Assembly (NCBI RefSeq): GCF_012276985.1
Contig: NZ_JAAXMM010000005.1
Span: forward strand, 248,001-312,000
Reading direction: 5' to 3'
From: Agrobacterium sp. a22-2
Lineage (GTDB): Bacteria; Pseudomonadota; Alphaproteobacteria; Rhizobiales; Rhizobiaceae
Length of the DNA stretch: 64,000 bases
Part shown: positions 18,592-28,627 of the stretch, in pieces
Position numbering within the stretch: the stretch's first letter is position 1
Layout: every line of letters starts with the position of its first letter
Translations under genes and position numbers: made by a program
Notes under the pieces: generated by a model
Database searches by the model: none
The model's input: the letters and a program-made list of their open reading frames with translations, nothing else
What the model was told of the DNA's origin: nothing

Positions 18592-19749
18592 TCACCGAAG
18601 CCAGCGAGCGATGCGATCCGTGGCCTCGACCATTTCGGCCATCGTTCCGGCGTAGGACAGGCGCAGGGCGCGATGTCCCTCGACCGGGTCGAAGTCGAGA
18701 CCCGGCGTGGCGGCCACGTCGGTTTCCGCCAGCATGCGGCGGGCAAAATCCATGCTGTCATTGGTGAACCGGCTGACATCGACATAGGCATAGAAGGCGC
18801 CGTCCATCGGCGACAGAAGATCGAAGCCGAGCTCCGGCAGGCGCTGCTGCAGGAAGTCGCGATTGGCCCGGCAGCTGTCCTTGTAGAGTTCCAGCTCGTC
18901 GCCCGCACCGAGCGCCGCGATGGCGGCGATCTGCGACAGTTCCGGCGCCGAGATGTAGAGGCTCTGGGCGAGGCATTCGAGTGGCCGGACCATGGCGTCC
19001 GGCACGACCATCCAGCCGATCCGCCATCCCGTCATGCAATAGTATTTGGAAAAGGAATTGATGATGATCGCATCATCGCCGAATTCGACGGCGCTGGCAG
19101 CATCGGCGGAATAGGTCAGGCCGTGATAAATCTCGTCGGAGATGAAGGCGATATCGTGCAGCTTGCAATAGTCGGAGACGCGCTGAAGCTGCAGCCGGCC
19201 GGTGACCGTTCCGGTCGGATTGGCAGGACTTGCCAGCAGCACGCCCTTCAGCCGCACCCCGGCGCTCGCCTGGGCTGCCTCAAGGCTCTCCGGCGTCAGG
19301 GTGTAATGCGTCTCGGCGCTGACCGGCACCTCGACCACCACCAGCCCCAGAGCCCGCAGAATATTGCGATAGGCGGGGTAGCCGGGTCGGGCGATCGCCA
19401 CCGCGTCGCCTGCATCGAACAGCGTCAGGAAGGCGAGGTTGAAGCCAGCCGAGGAGCCGGTAGTAATCGCGATGCGGCGCGCATCGACCTCGATATTATG
19501 CTGCTGGCGATAATAGCCCGAAAGCGCCTGGCGCAGATCCGGCAGGCCGAGCGCATCGGTATAGCCAATCCTGCCGTGCTCGAGGGCTGTGCGCGCCGCC
19601 TCGAGCGCTGTAGCGGGTGCGGCGTGGCCCGGCTGGCCGACGGCCATGGAAATGACCGGACGTCCGGCCTGGCGGCGGCGATTGGCTTCCGCCAGAACGT
19701 CCATGGCATGAAAGGGATCAACGGCACTGCGTTTGGACAAGGGAACCAC
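18592..19749 (-). CDS. PLP-dependent class I/II aminotransferase
   Basis: A 385-residue fold-type I aminotransferase. It has the substrate/PLP elements GIGYTDALGLPDLRQAL (written HGRIGYTDALG here), SPANPTG (about 174-180), SDEIYHGLTY, and the Schiff-base lysine K235 in NSFSKYYCMTGWRIGW. A conserved arginine lies near the end (RALRLSYAG). The substrate is not evident, and aspartate/aromatic-type transaminases look alike here. It starts with GTG. An internal ATG at codon 16 is a possible shorter start. Confidence 0.88.
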   Translation of the reverse strand: MVPLSKRSAVDPFHAMDVLAEANRRRQAGRPVISMAVGQPGHAAPATALEAARTALEHGRIGYTDALGLPDLRQALSGYYRQQHNIEVDARRIAITTGSSAGFNLAFLTLFDAGDAVAIARPGYPAYRNILRALGLVVVEVPVSAETHYTLTPESLEAAQASAGVRLKGVLLASPANPTGTVTGRLQLQRVSDYCKLHDIAFISDEIYHGLTYSADAASAVEFGDDAIIINSFSKYYCMTGWRIGWMVVPDAMVRPLECLAQSLYISAPELSQIAAIAALGAGDELELYKDSCRANRDFLQQRLPELGFDLLSPMDGAFYAYVDVSRFTNDSMDFARRMLAETDVAATPGLDFDPVEGHRALRLSYAGTMAEMVEATDRIARWLR

Positions 19750-19950
19750 AAGGCGGGCTTTCTCTGCTGGTCATCGGCGCCCGACATTTGCCGTATTATT
19801 CCGGTCATCACAATGGCGAGAGATGCAGGACCGCTTTCTTTTTGCCGTTCCCCTCGCTATGCCCTTTGTTTAAAAGGGTTACGGATACCGGCGCGGCCCG
19901 CCATCGCCAAACAAGGACGGCCCTGCCCGGGCCCTTAAACGAGGACCACC

Positions 19951-20754
19951 ATGGCATTGAGTGCATCGAAAATCGGCATCGTCGCAGGCGTCGCGTTCGT
20001 CGCCTGGACCGTTGCAGCGACAGGTCTCGTTCTGCTTCCCAAGGCCCTGACGCCAGCGCCGGTCCAGGTTGCCGATGCCGGCAACGATGCCGCCTTCGGA
20101 GCACGGGTCAAGGACTACCTGGTGGCCAATCCGGAGATTATGCTCGAAGTTCAGGATGCGCTGGAGAAGAAATATCGCCAAGCCCAGGCCGAAAAGGCAT
20201 CGGCGGCGCTAAAGGACAACAAGACCGCCCTGTTCCAATCGGAACACGACATTGCCCTTGGCAACCCTCAGGGCGACGTCACCATCGTCGAGTTCTTCGA
20301 CTACAATTGCGGCTATTGCCGCAAGGCGCTCGCCGACATGGACAAGATCATCGCCAGCGACAAGAACGTCCGCTTCGTGCTGAAGGAATGGCCGATCCTC
20401 GGTCCGGATTCCGAGGCGACCCATGTGGTGTCGGACGCGTTCCGCAAGATCGCTCCGGAAAAATACGGCGAGTTTCACCGCGCCCTGATGGGCAGCCAGA
20501 GCCGGGCCACGGAAGAAAGCGCGCTTGAGACGGCAGAAGCCCTCGGCGTCAGCGAGGCCGAAATCCGGGCGATGATGGCGGCAAAGCCGGCTACCCAGGC
20601 CTTTGCCGAAGCCAATCAGCTGGCGCTCAGCCTCGGCTTCACCGGGACACCGGCCTATGTCGTCGGCGACCAGCCCATCGGCGGCGCCGTCGGTTCGCAG
20701 GCGATCGGCGAGATGGTCGCCAATATCCGCGGCTGCGGCAAGACCACCTGCTGA
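19951..20754 (+). CDS. DsbA-family thiol-disulfide oxidoreductase (Com1/ScsC-like)
   Basis: A 267-residue protein anchored or exported by a hydrophobic N-terminal segment (about 8-30). A helical region resembling the ScsC N-terminal oligomerisation arm (about 45-95) precedes a thioredoxin fold with the active site CGYC (C120-C123, in FFDYNCGYCRKAL). The cis-proline loop is FTGTPAYVVGD. It should act in the periplasm, oxidising or isomerising disulfides. The C-terminus has an extra pair, CGKTTC. GAGGACC precedes the ATG. It lies just upstream of aroQ. Confidence 0.9.
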   Translation: MALSASKIGIVAGVAFVAWTVAATGLVLLPKALTPAPVQVADAGNDAAFGARVKDYLVANPEIMLEVQDALEKKYRQAQAEKASAALKDNKTALFQSEHDIALGNPQGDVTIVEFFDYNCGYCRKALADMDKIIASDKNVRFVLKEWPILGPDSEATHVVSDAFRKIAPEKYGEFHRALMGSQSRATEESALETAEALGVSEAEIRAMMAAKPATQAFAEANQLALSLGFTGTPAYVVGDQPIGGAVGSQAIGEMVANIRGCGKTTC

Positions 20755-20887
20755 ACGCCCTATCCCCCACCCTACAATGGGCTGCCGCCCGCAAATGCGG
20801 GGCAAGTTCCTGTGCAAAACCGCTAGGGGCTTTCCCTAGCCGGTCCGGCGGTCTATAGGAGGCGTTCAAGACGCTACGGAACCGCAG

Positions 20888-21325
20888 ATGAGCAAGACGA
20901 TATTTGTCCTGAACGGCCCCAATCTGAATGCGCTGGGAAAGCGCGAGCCCGGAATTTACGGCGGCAAGACGCTGGCCGATATCGAGGCCGAATGCCAGGC
21001 CGCCGGCGAAGCTCTCGGCTTTGCGGTCGATTTCCGGCAGAGCAATCATGAGGGCGTGCTGGTCGACTGGCTGCACGAGGCCGGCGCGACGGCCGCCGGC
21101 GTCGCCTTCAATGCGGGTGCCTATACCCATACCTCGGTTGCCCTGCACGATGCGATCCGCGCCATTCCGGTGCCGGTCATCGAGGTGCATATTTCCAACG
21201 TGCACGCGCGCGAGGAATTCCGCCACAAATCGATGATAGCGCCCGCGGTCAAAGGCGTCATCTGCGGCTTCGGGCCGTTTAGCTATATCCTGGCGCTCCA
21301 TGCGCTGAAGAACATCACCCAATAG
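20888..21325 (+). CDS. aroQ: Type II 3-dehydroquinate dehydratase
   Basis: This 145-residue enzyme converts 3-dehydroquinate to 3-dehydroshikimate in the shikimate pathway and normally forms dodecamers. Family landmarks are FVLNGPNLNALGKREPGIYG, with the catalytic tyrosine at about 24 and the flexible lid arginine, then QSNHEGVLVDW, NAGAYTHTSVAL and VIEVHISNVHAREEFRHKS, which has the catalytic histidine. It heads aroQ-accB-accC-aat with gaps of 21, 4 and 8 bases, a gene order common in rhizobia. Confidence 0.96.
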   Translation: MSKTIFVLNGPNLNALGKREPGIYGGKTLADIEAECQAAGEALGFAVDFRQSNHEGVLVDWLHEAGATAAGVAFNAGAYTHTSVALHDAIRAIPVPVIEVHISNVHAREEFRHKSMIAPAVKGVICGFGPFSYILALHALKNITQ

Positions 21326-21346
21326 ATAAGAATCGGGACACACTCC

Positions 21347-21805
21347 ATGGCTGAAAAAAAGACGGGAATCGATCAGGCGTTGATCCGTGATCTGGCGAAC
21401 ATCCTCAACGAAACCGATCTGACGGAAATCGAAGTCGAGCAGGACGCCCTGCGCATTCGCGTGTCGCGCGCCGGCACGCCGATGATGTCGATGCCGCAGA
21501 TGGCCTATCAGGCTCAGCCGGCACCCGTCGCCGCGGCGCCCGTCATTGCCGCCGAACCCGTGCGCAACCTCGCCAATGCCGTCACCGCTCCAATGGTCGG
21601 CACGGTCTATCTCTCGCCGGCTCCCGGATCGCGGCCCTTCATCGAAGTGGGTTCGATCGTCAAGGAAGGCCAGACGCTTCTGATCATCGAAGCGATGAAA
21701 ACCATGAACCAGATCCCCGCGCCGCGTTCGGGCAAGGTCGTTGAAATCCTCACCGAGGATTCCCGCCCTGTCGAATACGGCGAGCCTCTGGTCATCATCG
21801 AGTAA
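21347..21805 (+). CDS. accB: Biotin carboxyl carrier protein of acetyl-CoA carboxylase
   Basis: A 152-residue carrier that holds biotin for acetyl-CoA carboxylase, the first step of fatty-acid synthesis. The N-terminal part (1-40) is helical, and an alanine/proline-rich linker covers about 41-70. The biotinyl domain ends the protein, with biotin on K118 in the motif [10 protein letters not shown]. The thumb-like insertion [11 protein letters not shown] is present. accC follows after four bases, so the carrier and biotin carboxylase are made together. Confidence 0.97.
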   Translation: MAEKKTGIDQALIRDLANILNETDLTEIEVEQDALRIRVSRAGTPMMSMPQMAYQAQPAPVAAAPVIAAEPVRNLANAVTAPMVGTVYLSPAPGSRPFIEVGSIVKEGQTLLIIEAMKTMNQIPAPRSGKVVEILTEDSRPVEYGEPLVIIE

Positions 21806-21809
21806 GCCG

Positions 21810-23159
21810 ATGCCCCCCATTTCCAAGATCCTCATTGCCAATCGCGGCGAAATCGCCCTTCGCGTCCTGCGCGCCTGCAAGGAACTCGGCATTGCGTCCG
21901 TCGCCGTGCACTCGACCGCAGACGCCGATGCGATGCATGTGCGCCTCGCTGACGAAAGCGTGTGCATCGGTCCCCCGCAATCGCGCGACAGCTATCTGAA
22001 CATTCATCAGATCGTGGCTGCCTGCGAGATTACCGGCGCCGACGCCGTGCATCCGGGCTACGGCTTCCTGTCGGAAAATGCCCGGTTCGCCGATATCCTC
22101 GACGCCCATGGCATCACCTTCATCGGCCCGACCGCCGACCACATCCGCATCATGGGCGACAAGATCACCGCCAAGGACACCGCCAAGGCGCTCGGCATCC
22201 CGGTCGTTCCGGGCTCGGCCGGCGAAGTGCTGCCGGAAAATGCCCTGCAGATCGCCCGCGAAATCGGTTTCCCGGTCCTGATCAAGGCAACTGCCGGCGG
22301 CGGCGGCCGCGGCATGAAGATCGCCAAGGACGAGTCGGAAGTCGAAGAGGCCGTCTCGACGGCCCGCTCCGAAGCGCTGGCCGCGTTCGGCAATGATGCC
22401 GTCTATATGGAAAAATATCTCGGCAAGCCGCGGCACATCGAAGTCCAGGTTCTGGGCGACGGCGAAGGCAATGCCATTCATCTGGGTGAACGCGACTGCT
22501 CGCTGCAGCGCCGGCACCAGAAGGTCTGGGAAGAGGCCAATTCCCCGGCCCTCAACGTCGAGCAGCGCATGGCCATCGGCAAGGTCTGCGCCGATGCGAT
22601 GCAGAAGCTGAAATACCGCGGCGCGGGCACGATCGAATTCCTCTATGAAAACGGCGAGTTCTATTTCATCGAAATGAACACCCGCCTGCAGGTGGAGCAT
22701 CCGATCACCGAGGCCATCACCGGCATCGACCTGGTGCACGAGCAGATCCGCATCGCGTCCGGCGGCGGCCTGTCGGTCACTCAGGACGAAGTGGTGTTTT
22801 CCGGCCATGCCATCGAATGCCGCATCAATGCCGAGGATCCACGCACCTTCGTGCCCTCCCCCGGCACGATCACGCATTTCCATGCACCGGGCGGTCTGGG
22901 CGTGCGCGTCGACAGCGGCGCCTATCAGGGCTACAAGATCCCGCCTTATTATGACAGCCTGATCGGCAAGCTGATTGTGCATGGGCGCACCCGCGTCGAA
23001 TGCATGATGCGTCTGCGCCGCGTGCTCGACGAGTTCGTCATCGACGGTATCAAGACCACCCTGCCGCTGTTCCAGGACCTGATTTCCAATCAGGACATTG
23101 CCAACGGCGACTATGACATCCACTGGCTGGAAGAATACCTGGCCAGGACGGCTCCTTAA
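21810..23159 (+). CDS. accC: Biotin carboxylase subunit of acetyl-CoA carboxylase
   Basis: This 449-residue ATP-grasp enzyme carboxylates biotin on AccB using bicarbonate and ATP. It begins [22 protein letters not shown]. The ATP-binding glycine loop is [16 protein letters not shown], the metal-ligand region is [20 protein letters not shown], and [13 protein letters not shown] marks the C-terminal domain. The start at 21810 lies four bases after accB, and the in-frame upstream extension overlaps accB and lacks similarity. Confidence 0.97.
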   Translation: MPPISKILIANRGEIALRVLRACKELGIASVAVHSTADADAMHVRLADESVCIGPPQSRDSYLNIHQIVAACEITGADAVHPGYGFLSENARFADILDAHGITFIGPTADHIRIMGDKITAKDTAKALGIPVVPGSAGEVLPENALQIAREIGFPVLIKATAGGGGRGMKIAKDESEVEEAVSTARSEALAAFGNDAVYMEKYLGKPRHIEVQVLGDGEGNAIHLGERDCSLQRRHQKVWEEANSPALNVEQRMAIGKVCADAMQKLKYRGAGTIEFLYENGEFYFIEMNTRLQVEHPITEAITGIDLVHEQIRIASGGGLSVTQDEVVFSGHAIECRINAEDPRTFVPSPGTITHFHAPGGLGVRVDSGAYQGYKIPPYYDSLIGKLIVHGRTRVECMMRLRRVLDEFVIDGIKTTLPLFQDLISNQDIANGDYDIHWLEEYLARTAP

Positions 23160-23167
23160 AGACCTCG

Positions 23168-23788
23168 ATGGCAAGGCGGCGCGGCAGAGATACTTCCATT
23201 ACGCCAGACATCCTGCTGCGCGCCTATTCCATCGGGCTCTTCCCGATGGCCGAATCGGCCGATGACCCGGAAATCTTCTGGGTCGAGCCTGATCTGCGCG
23301 GCATCCTGCCGCTTGACGGGTTCCACCTGCCCCGCAGCCTTGCCAAGGCCATCCGCCGGAAGCCGTTCGACATCCGGATCGATACCGCCTTCGAGCAAGT
23401 GATCGAGAAATGTGGAGAGGCGGTAGAAAACCGGCCGAGCACCTGGATCAACCAGACCATTCGCGGCCTCTACGGCGCCCTTTTCCGCATGGGCCATGCC
23501 CATTCGGTCGAGGCCTGGGAGGGTGACGAGTTGATCGGCGGGCTCTACGGCGTGTCGCTGGGCTCGGCTTTCTTCGGCGAGAGCATGTTTTCCAGGCGCA
23601 CCAATGCCTCGAAGATCTGTCTGGCCTTCCTGGTCGATCATTTGAACGCCAAGGGCTTCACCCTGCTCGACACGCAATTCACCACCGAGCACCTGAAGAC
23701 ATTCGGCGCCATCGACGTTCCGAAAGCAGAATACGCACGTCTGTTGGAGCGCGCCATGGCCTCGCCGAACCTGCCGTTCGGTGATTGA
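23168..23788 (+). CDS. aat: Leucyl/phenylalanyl-tRNA-protein transferase
   Basis: A 206-residue enzyme that adds Leu or Phe from aminoacyl-tRNA to proteins with N-terminal Arg or Lys, marking them for ClpS/ClpAP degradation (bacterial N-degron pathway). Diagnostic stretches are [31 protein letters not shown] (YSIGLFPM near 20), [42 protein letters not shown] and [16 protein letters not shown]. It begins eight bases after accC, so it is the last gene of the aroQ-acc cluster. Confidence 0.95.
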   Translation: MARRRGRDTSITPDILLRAYSIGLFPMAESADDPEIFWVEPDLRGILPLDGFHLPRSLAKAIRRKPFDIRIDTAFEQVIEKCGEAVENRPSTWINQTIRGLYGALFRMGHAHSVEAWEGDELIGGLYGVSLGSAFFGESMFSRRTNASKICLAFLVDHLNAKGFTLLDTQFTTEHLKTFGAIDVPKAEYARLLERAMASPNLPFGD

Positions 23789-23909
23789 ACCATTGCAATA
23801 CAGCACCGTGCGACGATTTCTGATGTGAGGTTTTCGCCTATGGTGTTCGTTCAGATGCAGGCGTCAAGTAGTAATCGATCTTCTGATTTTCACGGAAGGA
23901 TTCGATTCG

Positions 23910-24473
23910 ATGAGCGACGCATTCGCCTTCATGTTCGGCTTTTACGGCCTGTTGCTCGGCCTGGCCGTTGCCGAGGTCGCGTCCGGCTTCTCGCGCGCCT
24001 ACGATGAACGCCACAGGCGCCGGCTGGGCCTTGTCGCGCCGCTGTTCGGTGTGCTCCTCCTCGTCGATCTGATCACATTCTGGATGAACGCCTGGGCCTA
24101 TCGCGACCTGGCCGAGGTCCGCTATCTGACCGCACTCGCCGTGGCCTTGGTTGCGCTCCTGTATTATTTCGCTGCCACACAGGTTTTCCCGAAAGCGTCG
24201 GAAAGAGACACGCTGGATATTCACATCATGGAGCACCGGCGGGTGGTGGTCTTCTGTGTGCTGACCAGCAACCTCATGGAACAGATTCCGGCAGCCATCT
24301 CTGCCTTCACGACGCCATGGCCCCTATCGGACCTCGCACTATGGTCCGGCCTCAACCTGACCTATTACATCCTGCTTGGCATTGCCGCACTGGCAAGGAG
24401 CAAGGTGGTCGTCGGCATCACTGTCGCTATTGCCATCCTGTTCGTCACCAGCGTCACGGCGATCCTCGCATAA
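23910..24473 (+). CDS. Multi-spanning membrane protein of unknown function
   Basis: A 187-residue protein with about five or six predicted membrane helices: FMFGFYGLLLGLAVAEVA, LVAPLFGVLLLVDLITFW, YLTALAVALVALLYYFAA, then two near LALWSGLNLTYYILLGIAAL and VVVGITVAIAILFV. I do not recognise a family. It is convergent with the DUF2155 gene and separates aat from that gene, which are often neighbours in alphaproteobacteria. It may therefore be a lineage-specific insertion. Confidence 0.75.
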   Translation: MSDAFAFMFGFYGLLLGLAVAEVASGFSRAYDERHRRRLGLVAPLFGVLLLVDLITFWMNAWAYRDLAEVRYLTALAVALVALLYYFAATQVFPKASERDTLDIHIMEHRRVVVFCVLTSNLMEQIPAAISAFTTPWPLSDLALWSGLNLTYYILLGIAALARSKVVVGITVAIAILFVTSVTAILA

Positions 24474-24543
24474 AAATCGATGAATGGCGCGAAGAGGGCC
24501 GCAGGTTTCGCTGAAACTGTCCTGTCGGACGCTGGCCGCAAGG

Positions 24544-24984
24544 TCAGCTGGCGGGCTTGGGCGCCGGCACGTCGGACGATTGCTTGCAGTCCTTCAACCA
24601 CACGTCATAGATGGCGTGTTCGACGGCATTGAGCGCCGGACTGTCGGCGAACATCCAGCCGGAAAAAATGCGGCGGATCTTGCGGTCCAGCGTGATCTCG
24701 TCGACTTCCACGAAGGCGTCGATCTTCTGCGCTTCGGTTTCGTCGCGAGAATAGCAGACCTTCGGCGTCACCTGCAGCGCGCCGAACTGCACGGTCTCGT
24801 CGATATAGACATCGAATTCGGTGATGCGCCCGGTGATCTTGTCGATCCCGGAAAAGACGGCGACGGAATTGCTGATCCGCTCGGCATGGGCCGGCGCCAT
24901 TGGGAGGAAGACGGATCCGGCGGCCAGTGCCACGCTCAGCCGCAACAGGCCAGGCAAAGATCCATCCCGCTTGAAAGGCTTCAT
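24544..24984 (-). CDS. DUF2155 family exported protein
   Basis: A 146-residue protein with a signal peptide (about 1-34, ending APAHA) followed by a DUF2155 domain: AVFSGIDKITGRITEFDVYIDETVQFGALQV covers its first half (cited here only as GIDKITGRITEFDVYIDE), then VTPKVCYSRDETEAQ and IFSGWMFADSPALNAVEHAIYDVWL. Function is unknown. In alphaproteobacteria it commonly neighbours NDUFA12 and the acc/aat genes, as here. The start MKPFKRD was preferred to one nine codons upstream, as the signal peptide then has a normal length. Confidence 0.87.
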   Translation of the reverse strand: MKPFKRDGSLPGLLRLSVALAAGSVFLPMAPAHAERISNSVAVFSGIDKITGRITEFDVYIDETVQFGALQVTPKVCYSRDETEAQKIDAFVEVDEITLDRKIRRIFSGWMFADSPALNAVEHAIYDVWLKDCKQSSDVPAPKPAS

Positions 24985-25083
24985 GTGTCTGCAGGTCTCC
25001 ACCGAATGCATCGTCTTGCGCCGCTGGCAATTGCAGCACCGAAGGCTCAGCGCCTAAAGCTCAATTGTGGCAAAAAGCCGGGA

Positions 25084-25482
25084 TCAGTTGCCCGGCGTCC
25101 ATGCGTCATAGTCGCCCGTGACCGCAGGACGTTCGCCGGCAACGGCGATCGAACCCGGCGGACGGTAGGCCAGCGACGTGCCGGTGGCATTGGCGCGGTG
25201 GCCCTTTTCCCATTCCCGCGCCTTGTAGTCTTCCTTGGTCGGGGCGACGTCGGTGCGGTGATGGATCCAGCCGTGCCAGCCGGGCGGAATGCAGGAGGCA
25301 TCCGCATAGCCCTTGTAGATGACCCAGCGGCGCGGCAGGCCAAACGTGGTCAGGCCGCCTTCGTAATAGATATTGCCGAATTCATCTTCGCCGACGCGCT
25401 TGCCGTTGCGCCAAGTGAAGAAACGCGTCCCCATGGTCTGGCCATTCCACCAGGTGAAAATCTGCAGCAGGAAATTCTTCAT
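25084..25482 (-). CDS. NADH:ubiquinone oxidoreductase accessory subunit NDUFA12
   Basis: A 132-residue homologue of the mitochondrial complex I subunit NDUFA12 (B17.2). Alphaproteobacteria share this accessory subunit with mitochondria. Recognisable stretches are WWNGQTMGTRFFTWRNGKRVG, GNIYYEGG, RRWVIYKGYADASCIPPGWH and GWIHHRTDVAPT. It should stabilise complex I on the cytoplasmic side of the inner membrane. The DUF2155 gene follows it on the same strand after 99 bases. The ATG at 25482 follows a GAGGAAAAG-type ribosome site. Confidence 0.93.
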   Translation of the reverse strand: MKNFLLQIFTWWNGQTMGTRFFTWRNGKRVGEDEFGNIYYEGGLTTFGLPRRWVIYKGYADASCIPPGWHGWIHHRTDVAPTKEDYKAREWEKGHRANATGTSLAYRPPGSIAVAGERPAVTGDYDAWTPGN

Positions 25483-25607
25483 GTCTTTTCCTCGGGGATT
25501 CGTCAGTCCATGCCAGCGGGCGGAAAGGCCTGGCCGATCCAAAATTCGCTCTCCCGCTTATGCCGCCTCGGGGCTGCGTTGTCCAGTGATTCCAAATATC
25601 ATGCCCG

Positions 25608-26075
25608 TCATTTCAGCTTGATCTTGAAGCCGATATGGCTCGCCGTAAAGCCGAGGCGTTCGTAGAAGCGGTGGGCATCCTTGCGGGCGGCATTCGACGT
25701 CAGCTGAACCAGCCGCATGCCGTTCTGCTCGGCCTTAGCCAAGCAAAAACGGATCATCTCCGCACCGATCCCCTGCCCGCGGCAATCGGGCCGCGTGTGC
25801 ACCGCCTCGATGATCATCGAGGAGGACCCGCGGCCAGACAGCGTGGTGGTGACGAGCGTCTGGAAGGTCGCCACGACCTCGCCGCCGCGCTCGGCTACAT
25901 AGAGCCGCTCGTTGGTCGAAGCCTCGATTTGCCTGAAGGCTTGGAGGTAGTCCGGCAGTGCCGAGGGATCGGCCGTATCGCCATGCCCGCCGACCGTATC
26001 GCCAGCCAGAATGGCGGCGATCGCCGGCACATCCTTTTCAACAGCCAGCCTGACCGTGATCGTGCCAAGGTCCAT
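25608..26075 (-). CDS. GNAT acetyltransferase
   Basis: A 155-residue GNAT protein. Strands and the acetyl-CoA loop are easily seen: RLYVAERGGEVVATFQT, then MIIEAVHTRPDCRGQGIGAEMI with the Q/R-x-x-G-x-G/A motif at RGQGIG, and KDAHRFYERLGFTASHIGFKIKL at the end. The substrate is unknown. It is the third gene on the minus strand after gatB and another GNAT, starting 29 bases beyond the latter, so all three may be co-transcribed. AAGGAGAA precedes the ATG. Confidence 0.88.
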   Translation of the reverse strand: MDLGTITVRLAVEKDVPAIAAILAGDTVGGHGDTADPSALPDYLQAFRQIEASTNERLYVAERGGEVVATFQTLVTTTLSGRGSSSMIIEAVHTRPDCRGQGIGAEMIRFCLAKAEQNGMRLVQLTSNAARKDAHRFYERLGFTASHIGFKIKLK

Positions 26076-26104
26076 CGACGGTTCTCCTTGTTTCAGCGGT
26101 CCCG

Positions 26105-26602
26105 TCAGCCGAGCGGCTTTTCCATGACCATGGCCTCAAGACCGCTGTCCGGACCGCCGCAGCTTGTCGTGCGGTCGACTTCGACAAAGCCATGGGACGT
26201 ATAGAAGGCAATCGCCGCTGCATTGCGCGGCTCGACTTCCAGACGCATGACTTCGGCATCCGGAAAACAGCTTTCCAGCTCGGCGAATATATCGCGGCCG
26301 ATACCCTGCCTGAGGCAGGTCGGGCGGACATAGAGCTGATGCAGCATGGCGGTCTTGGTCATCTTGTCCGACATGGCGGCATAGCCGACGCCGCCCAGCT
26401 TGCGGCCGTCGTCGGCCACCAGAAACTCGCCACCCTTCTTTGCCAGTCGGGCTTTCAGGGCCGCCGGCGAATGCCAGCTGTCCAGCAACTGCTTGACCTT
26501 GGCAGGTCCATAAAACCCGTCATAGGTGGCGTGGAAGCTCTCAGCCAGCAACGCCCGGACCGCATCCAGATCCTGAGGGCCGGCGGTGCGGACAAAGAAC
26601 AA
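26105..26602 (-). CDS. GNAT acetyltransferase translationally coupled to gatB
   Basis: A 165-residue GNAT protein: FVRTAGPQDLDAVRALLAESF at the start, LHQLYVRPTCLRQGIGRDIF as the acetyl-CoA loop and NAAAIAFYTSHGFVEVDR near the end. It starts with TTG, and GGAGGAA, located in the last codons of gatB, provides the ribosome site six bases upstream. The four-base gap to gatB implies coupled translation. The substrate is unknown. Confidence 0.85.
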   Translation of the reverse strand: MFFVRTAGPQDLDAVRALLAESFHATYDGFYGPAKVKQLLDSWHSPAALKARLAKKGGEFLVADDGRKLGGVGYAAMSDKMTKTAMLHQLYVRPTCLRQGIGRDIFAELESCFPDAEVMRLEVEPRNAAAIAFYTSHGFVEVDRTTSCGGPDSGLEAMVMEKPLG

Positions 26603-26605
26603 GGC

Positions 26606-28111
26606 CTATTCCTCCGGCAGACCGAGCTTGGCCTTGACCAGCGCCTGGACGGCCTGGGGATTGGCCTTGCCGCCGGTCGCCTTCATGACCTGGCCGACGA
26701 ACCAGCCGGCCAGCGTCGGCTTGGCCAGCACCTTGGCAACCTGGTCCGGGTTGGCGGCGATGATGTCGTCCACGGCCTTCTCGATGGCGCCGGTGTCGGT
26801 AACCTGCTTCATGCCACGGCTCTCGACCAGTTCGGCCGGGTCACCGCCTTCGTTGAAGACGATCTCGAACAGGTCCTTGGCAATCTTGCCGGAGATGACT
26901 TCCGACTTGATGAGATCGATGATGCCGCCGAGCTGGGCGGGGGAAACCGGAGTCTCCTCAATGCCTTTGCCCGCTTTGTTCAAGGCGCCCAGCAGGTCGT
27001 TGATCACCCAGTTGGCGGCGATCTTGCCGTCGCGGCCGGCAGCGACCGCCTCGTAATAATCGGCAATCGCCTTTTCCGAGACCAGCACGGATGCGTCGTA
27101 AATCGACAGGCCGAGATCGGCGACGAAACGGGCCTTCTTGTCGTCGGGCAGTTCCGGCAGGTCCTTCTTCAGCGCCTCCACGAAGGCATCGTCGAATTCC
27201 AGCGGCAGCAGGTCCGGGTCGGGGAAATAGCGATAGTCATGCGCATCTTCCTTGGAGCGCATCGAACGGGTCTCGCCCTTGCCCGGATCGAAAAGGCGGG
27301 TTTCCTGGTCGATCGAGCCGCCATCCTCCAGAATGGCGATCTGGCGACGGGCCTCGTATTCGATGGCCTGGCCGATGAAGCGGATCGAGTTGACGTTCTT
27401 GATTTCGCAGCGCGTACCGAACTCGCCGCCGGGCTTGCGCACGGAGACGTTAACGTCGGCGCGCATCGAACCCTCGTCCATGTTGCCGTCGCAGGTGCCG
27501 AGATAGCGCACGATCGAGCGCAGCTTGGTCATATAGGCCTTGGCTTCGTCGGAAGACCGCATGTCGGGCTTGGAGACGATTTCCATCAGCGCCACGCCGG
27601 AGCGGTTGAGGTCGACATAGGACATGGTCGGATGCTGGTCATGCATCGACTTGCCGGCATCCTGTTCGAGATGCAGGCGCTCGATGCCGATCTCGATATC
27701 CTCGAACTGGCCCTGACGATCGGGACCGAGCGAGATGATGATCTTGCCCTCGCCGACGATCGGGTCCTTGAACTGCGAGATCTGGTAGCCCTGCGGCAGG
27801 TCGGGATAAAAGTAGTTCTTGCGGTCGAAGATCGAGCGCTTGTTGATCTGGGCTTTCAGACCCAGGCCGGTGCGCACGGCCTGGGCCACGCATTCCTCGT
27901 TGATGACAGGCAGCATGCCGGGCATGGCGGCATCGACCAGCGACACGTTGGAATTCGGCGCATTGCCGAACGTCGTCGAGGCGCCGGAAAAGAGTTTTGA
28001 CTGGCTGGTGACCTGCGCGTGGACTTCCATGCCGATGACGATTTCCCAATCGCCGGTGGCGCCGGGGATGAAGCGTTTCGGATCGGGCGTGCGGGTGTCA
28101 ACAAGGGTCAT
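26606..28111 (-). CDS. gatB: Aspartyl/glutamyl-tRNA amidotransferase subunit B
   Basis: A 501-residue subunit of GatCAB, which turns Glu-tRNA(Gln) and Asp-tRNA(Asn) into Gln- and Asn-tRNA. The kinase-like cradle domain (about 10-300) has [32 protein letters not shown] ([15 protein letters not shown]), [14 protein letters not shown] and [15 protein letters not shown]. The C-terminal helical and YqeY domains bind tRNA (about 350-500). The ATG at 28111 matches the usual [17 protein letters not shown]. gatC and gatA are about 3.5 kb away on the same strand. Confidence 0.96.
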   Translation of the reverse strand: MTLVDTRTPDPKRFIPGATGDWEIVIGMEVHAQVTSQSKLFSGASTTFGNAPNSNVSLVDAAMPGMLPVINEECVAQAVRTGLGLKAQINKRSIFDRKNYFYPDLPQGYQISQFKDPIVGEGKIIISLGPDRQGQFEDIEIGIERLHLEQDAGKSMHDQHPTMSYVDLNRSGVALMEIVSKPDMRSSDEAKAYMTKLRSIVRYLGTCDGNMDEGSMRADVNVSVRKPGGEFGTRCEIKNVNSIRFIGQAIEYEARRQIAILEDGGSIDQETRLFDPGKGETRSMRSKEDAHDYRYFPDPDLLPLEFDDAFVEALKKDLPELPDDKKARFVADLGLSIYDASVLVSEKAIADYYEAVAAGRDGKIAANWVINDLLGALNKAGKGIEETPVSPAQLGGIIDLIKSEVISGKIAKDLFEIVFNEGGDPAELVESRGMKQVTDTGAIEKAVDDIIAANPDQVAKVLAKPTLAGWFVGQVMKATGGKANPQAVQALVKAKLGLPEE

Positions 28112-28265
28112 CTGATGCTCGTGCGAATGCTGGGCTGAATGGGAATTTTGTTCTTCGTTGAGGTAGAACAAATGACCGGGCGGCGCAAGGCTTGGCGCGC
28201 CTGCGGGGTCAAGTCCGCGGTCATGGGTGACGATCCTTTAACACGCGCCCGCTACCTTCGAGCGC

Positions 28266-28601
28266 ATGGCATCCGAAGATATCCTGATTCTCGCGCTCAT
28301 CGTGGCGCTCTATAATGTGGTGGTGTTCTGCGTCTACTGGTGGGACAAGAATGCCGCCCGAGACGGCACTTGGCGTGTCCGGGAATCGACACTGCTGACG
28401 CTGGCTTTTCTTGCGGGCAGTCCCGCGGCCTTGCTGGCCCGCAAGATCCTTCGACACAAGACCCGCAAGCAGCCCTTTGCGTCCAATCTCAACGGCATCG
28501 CCTGGCTGCATGCCATCATGATTGCGGCAGGCGCCATCTTTGCGATGACGCCTGCCGCGATCATAGATATGGTTCTCAACCTGATATCGACAGCCCGATA
28601 G
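28266..28601 (+). CDS. DUF1294 family small membrane protein
   Basis: A 111-residue protein of the DUF1294 type. Three hydrophobic segments are evident: ILILALIVALYNVVVFCVY, STLLTLAFLAGSPAALLA and AIMIAAGAIFAMTPAAII. Between the first two is the family's conserved stretch WDKNAARDGTWRVRESTLL, and RHKTRKQPF follows the second. Function is unknown. Longer members carry an N-terminal cold-shock domain that is absent here. It is divergent from gatB and convergent with the RTX protease gene. Confidence 0.87.
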   Translation: MASEDILILALIVALYNVVVFCVYWWDKNAARDGTWRVRESTLLTLAFLAGSPAALLARKILRHKTRKQPFASNLNGIAWLHAIMIAAGAIFAMTPAAIIDMVLNLISTAR

Positions 28602-28627
28602 CGCGCCGGCGATAGCTGATCGATCAC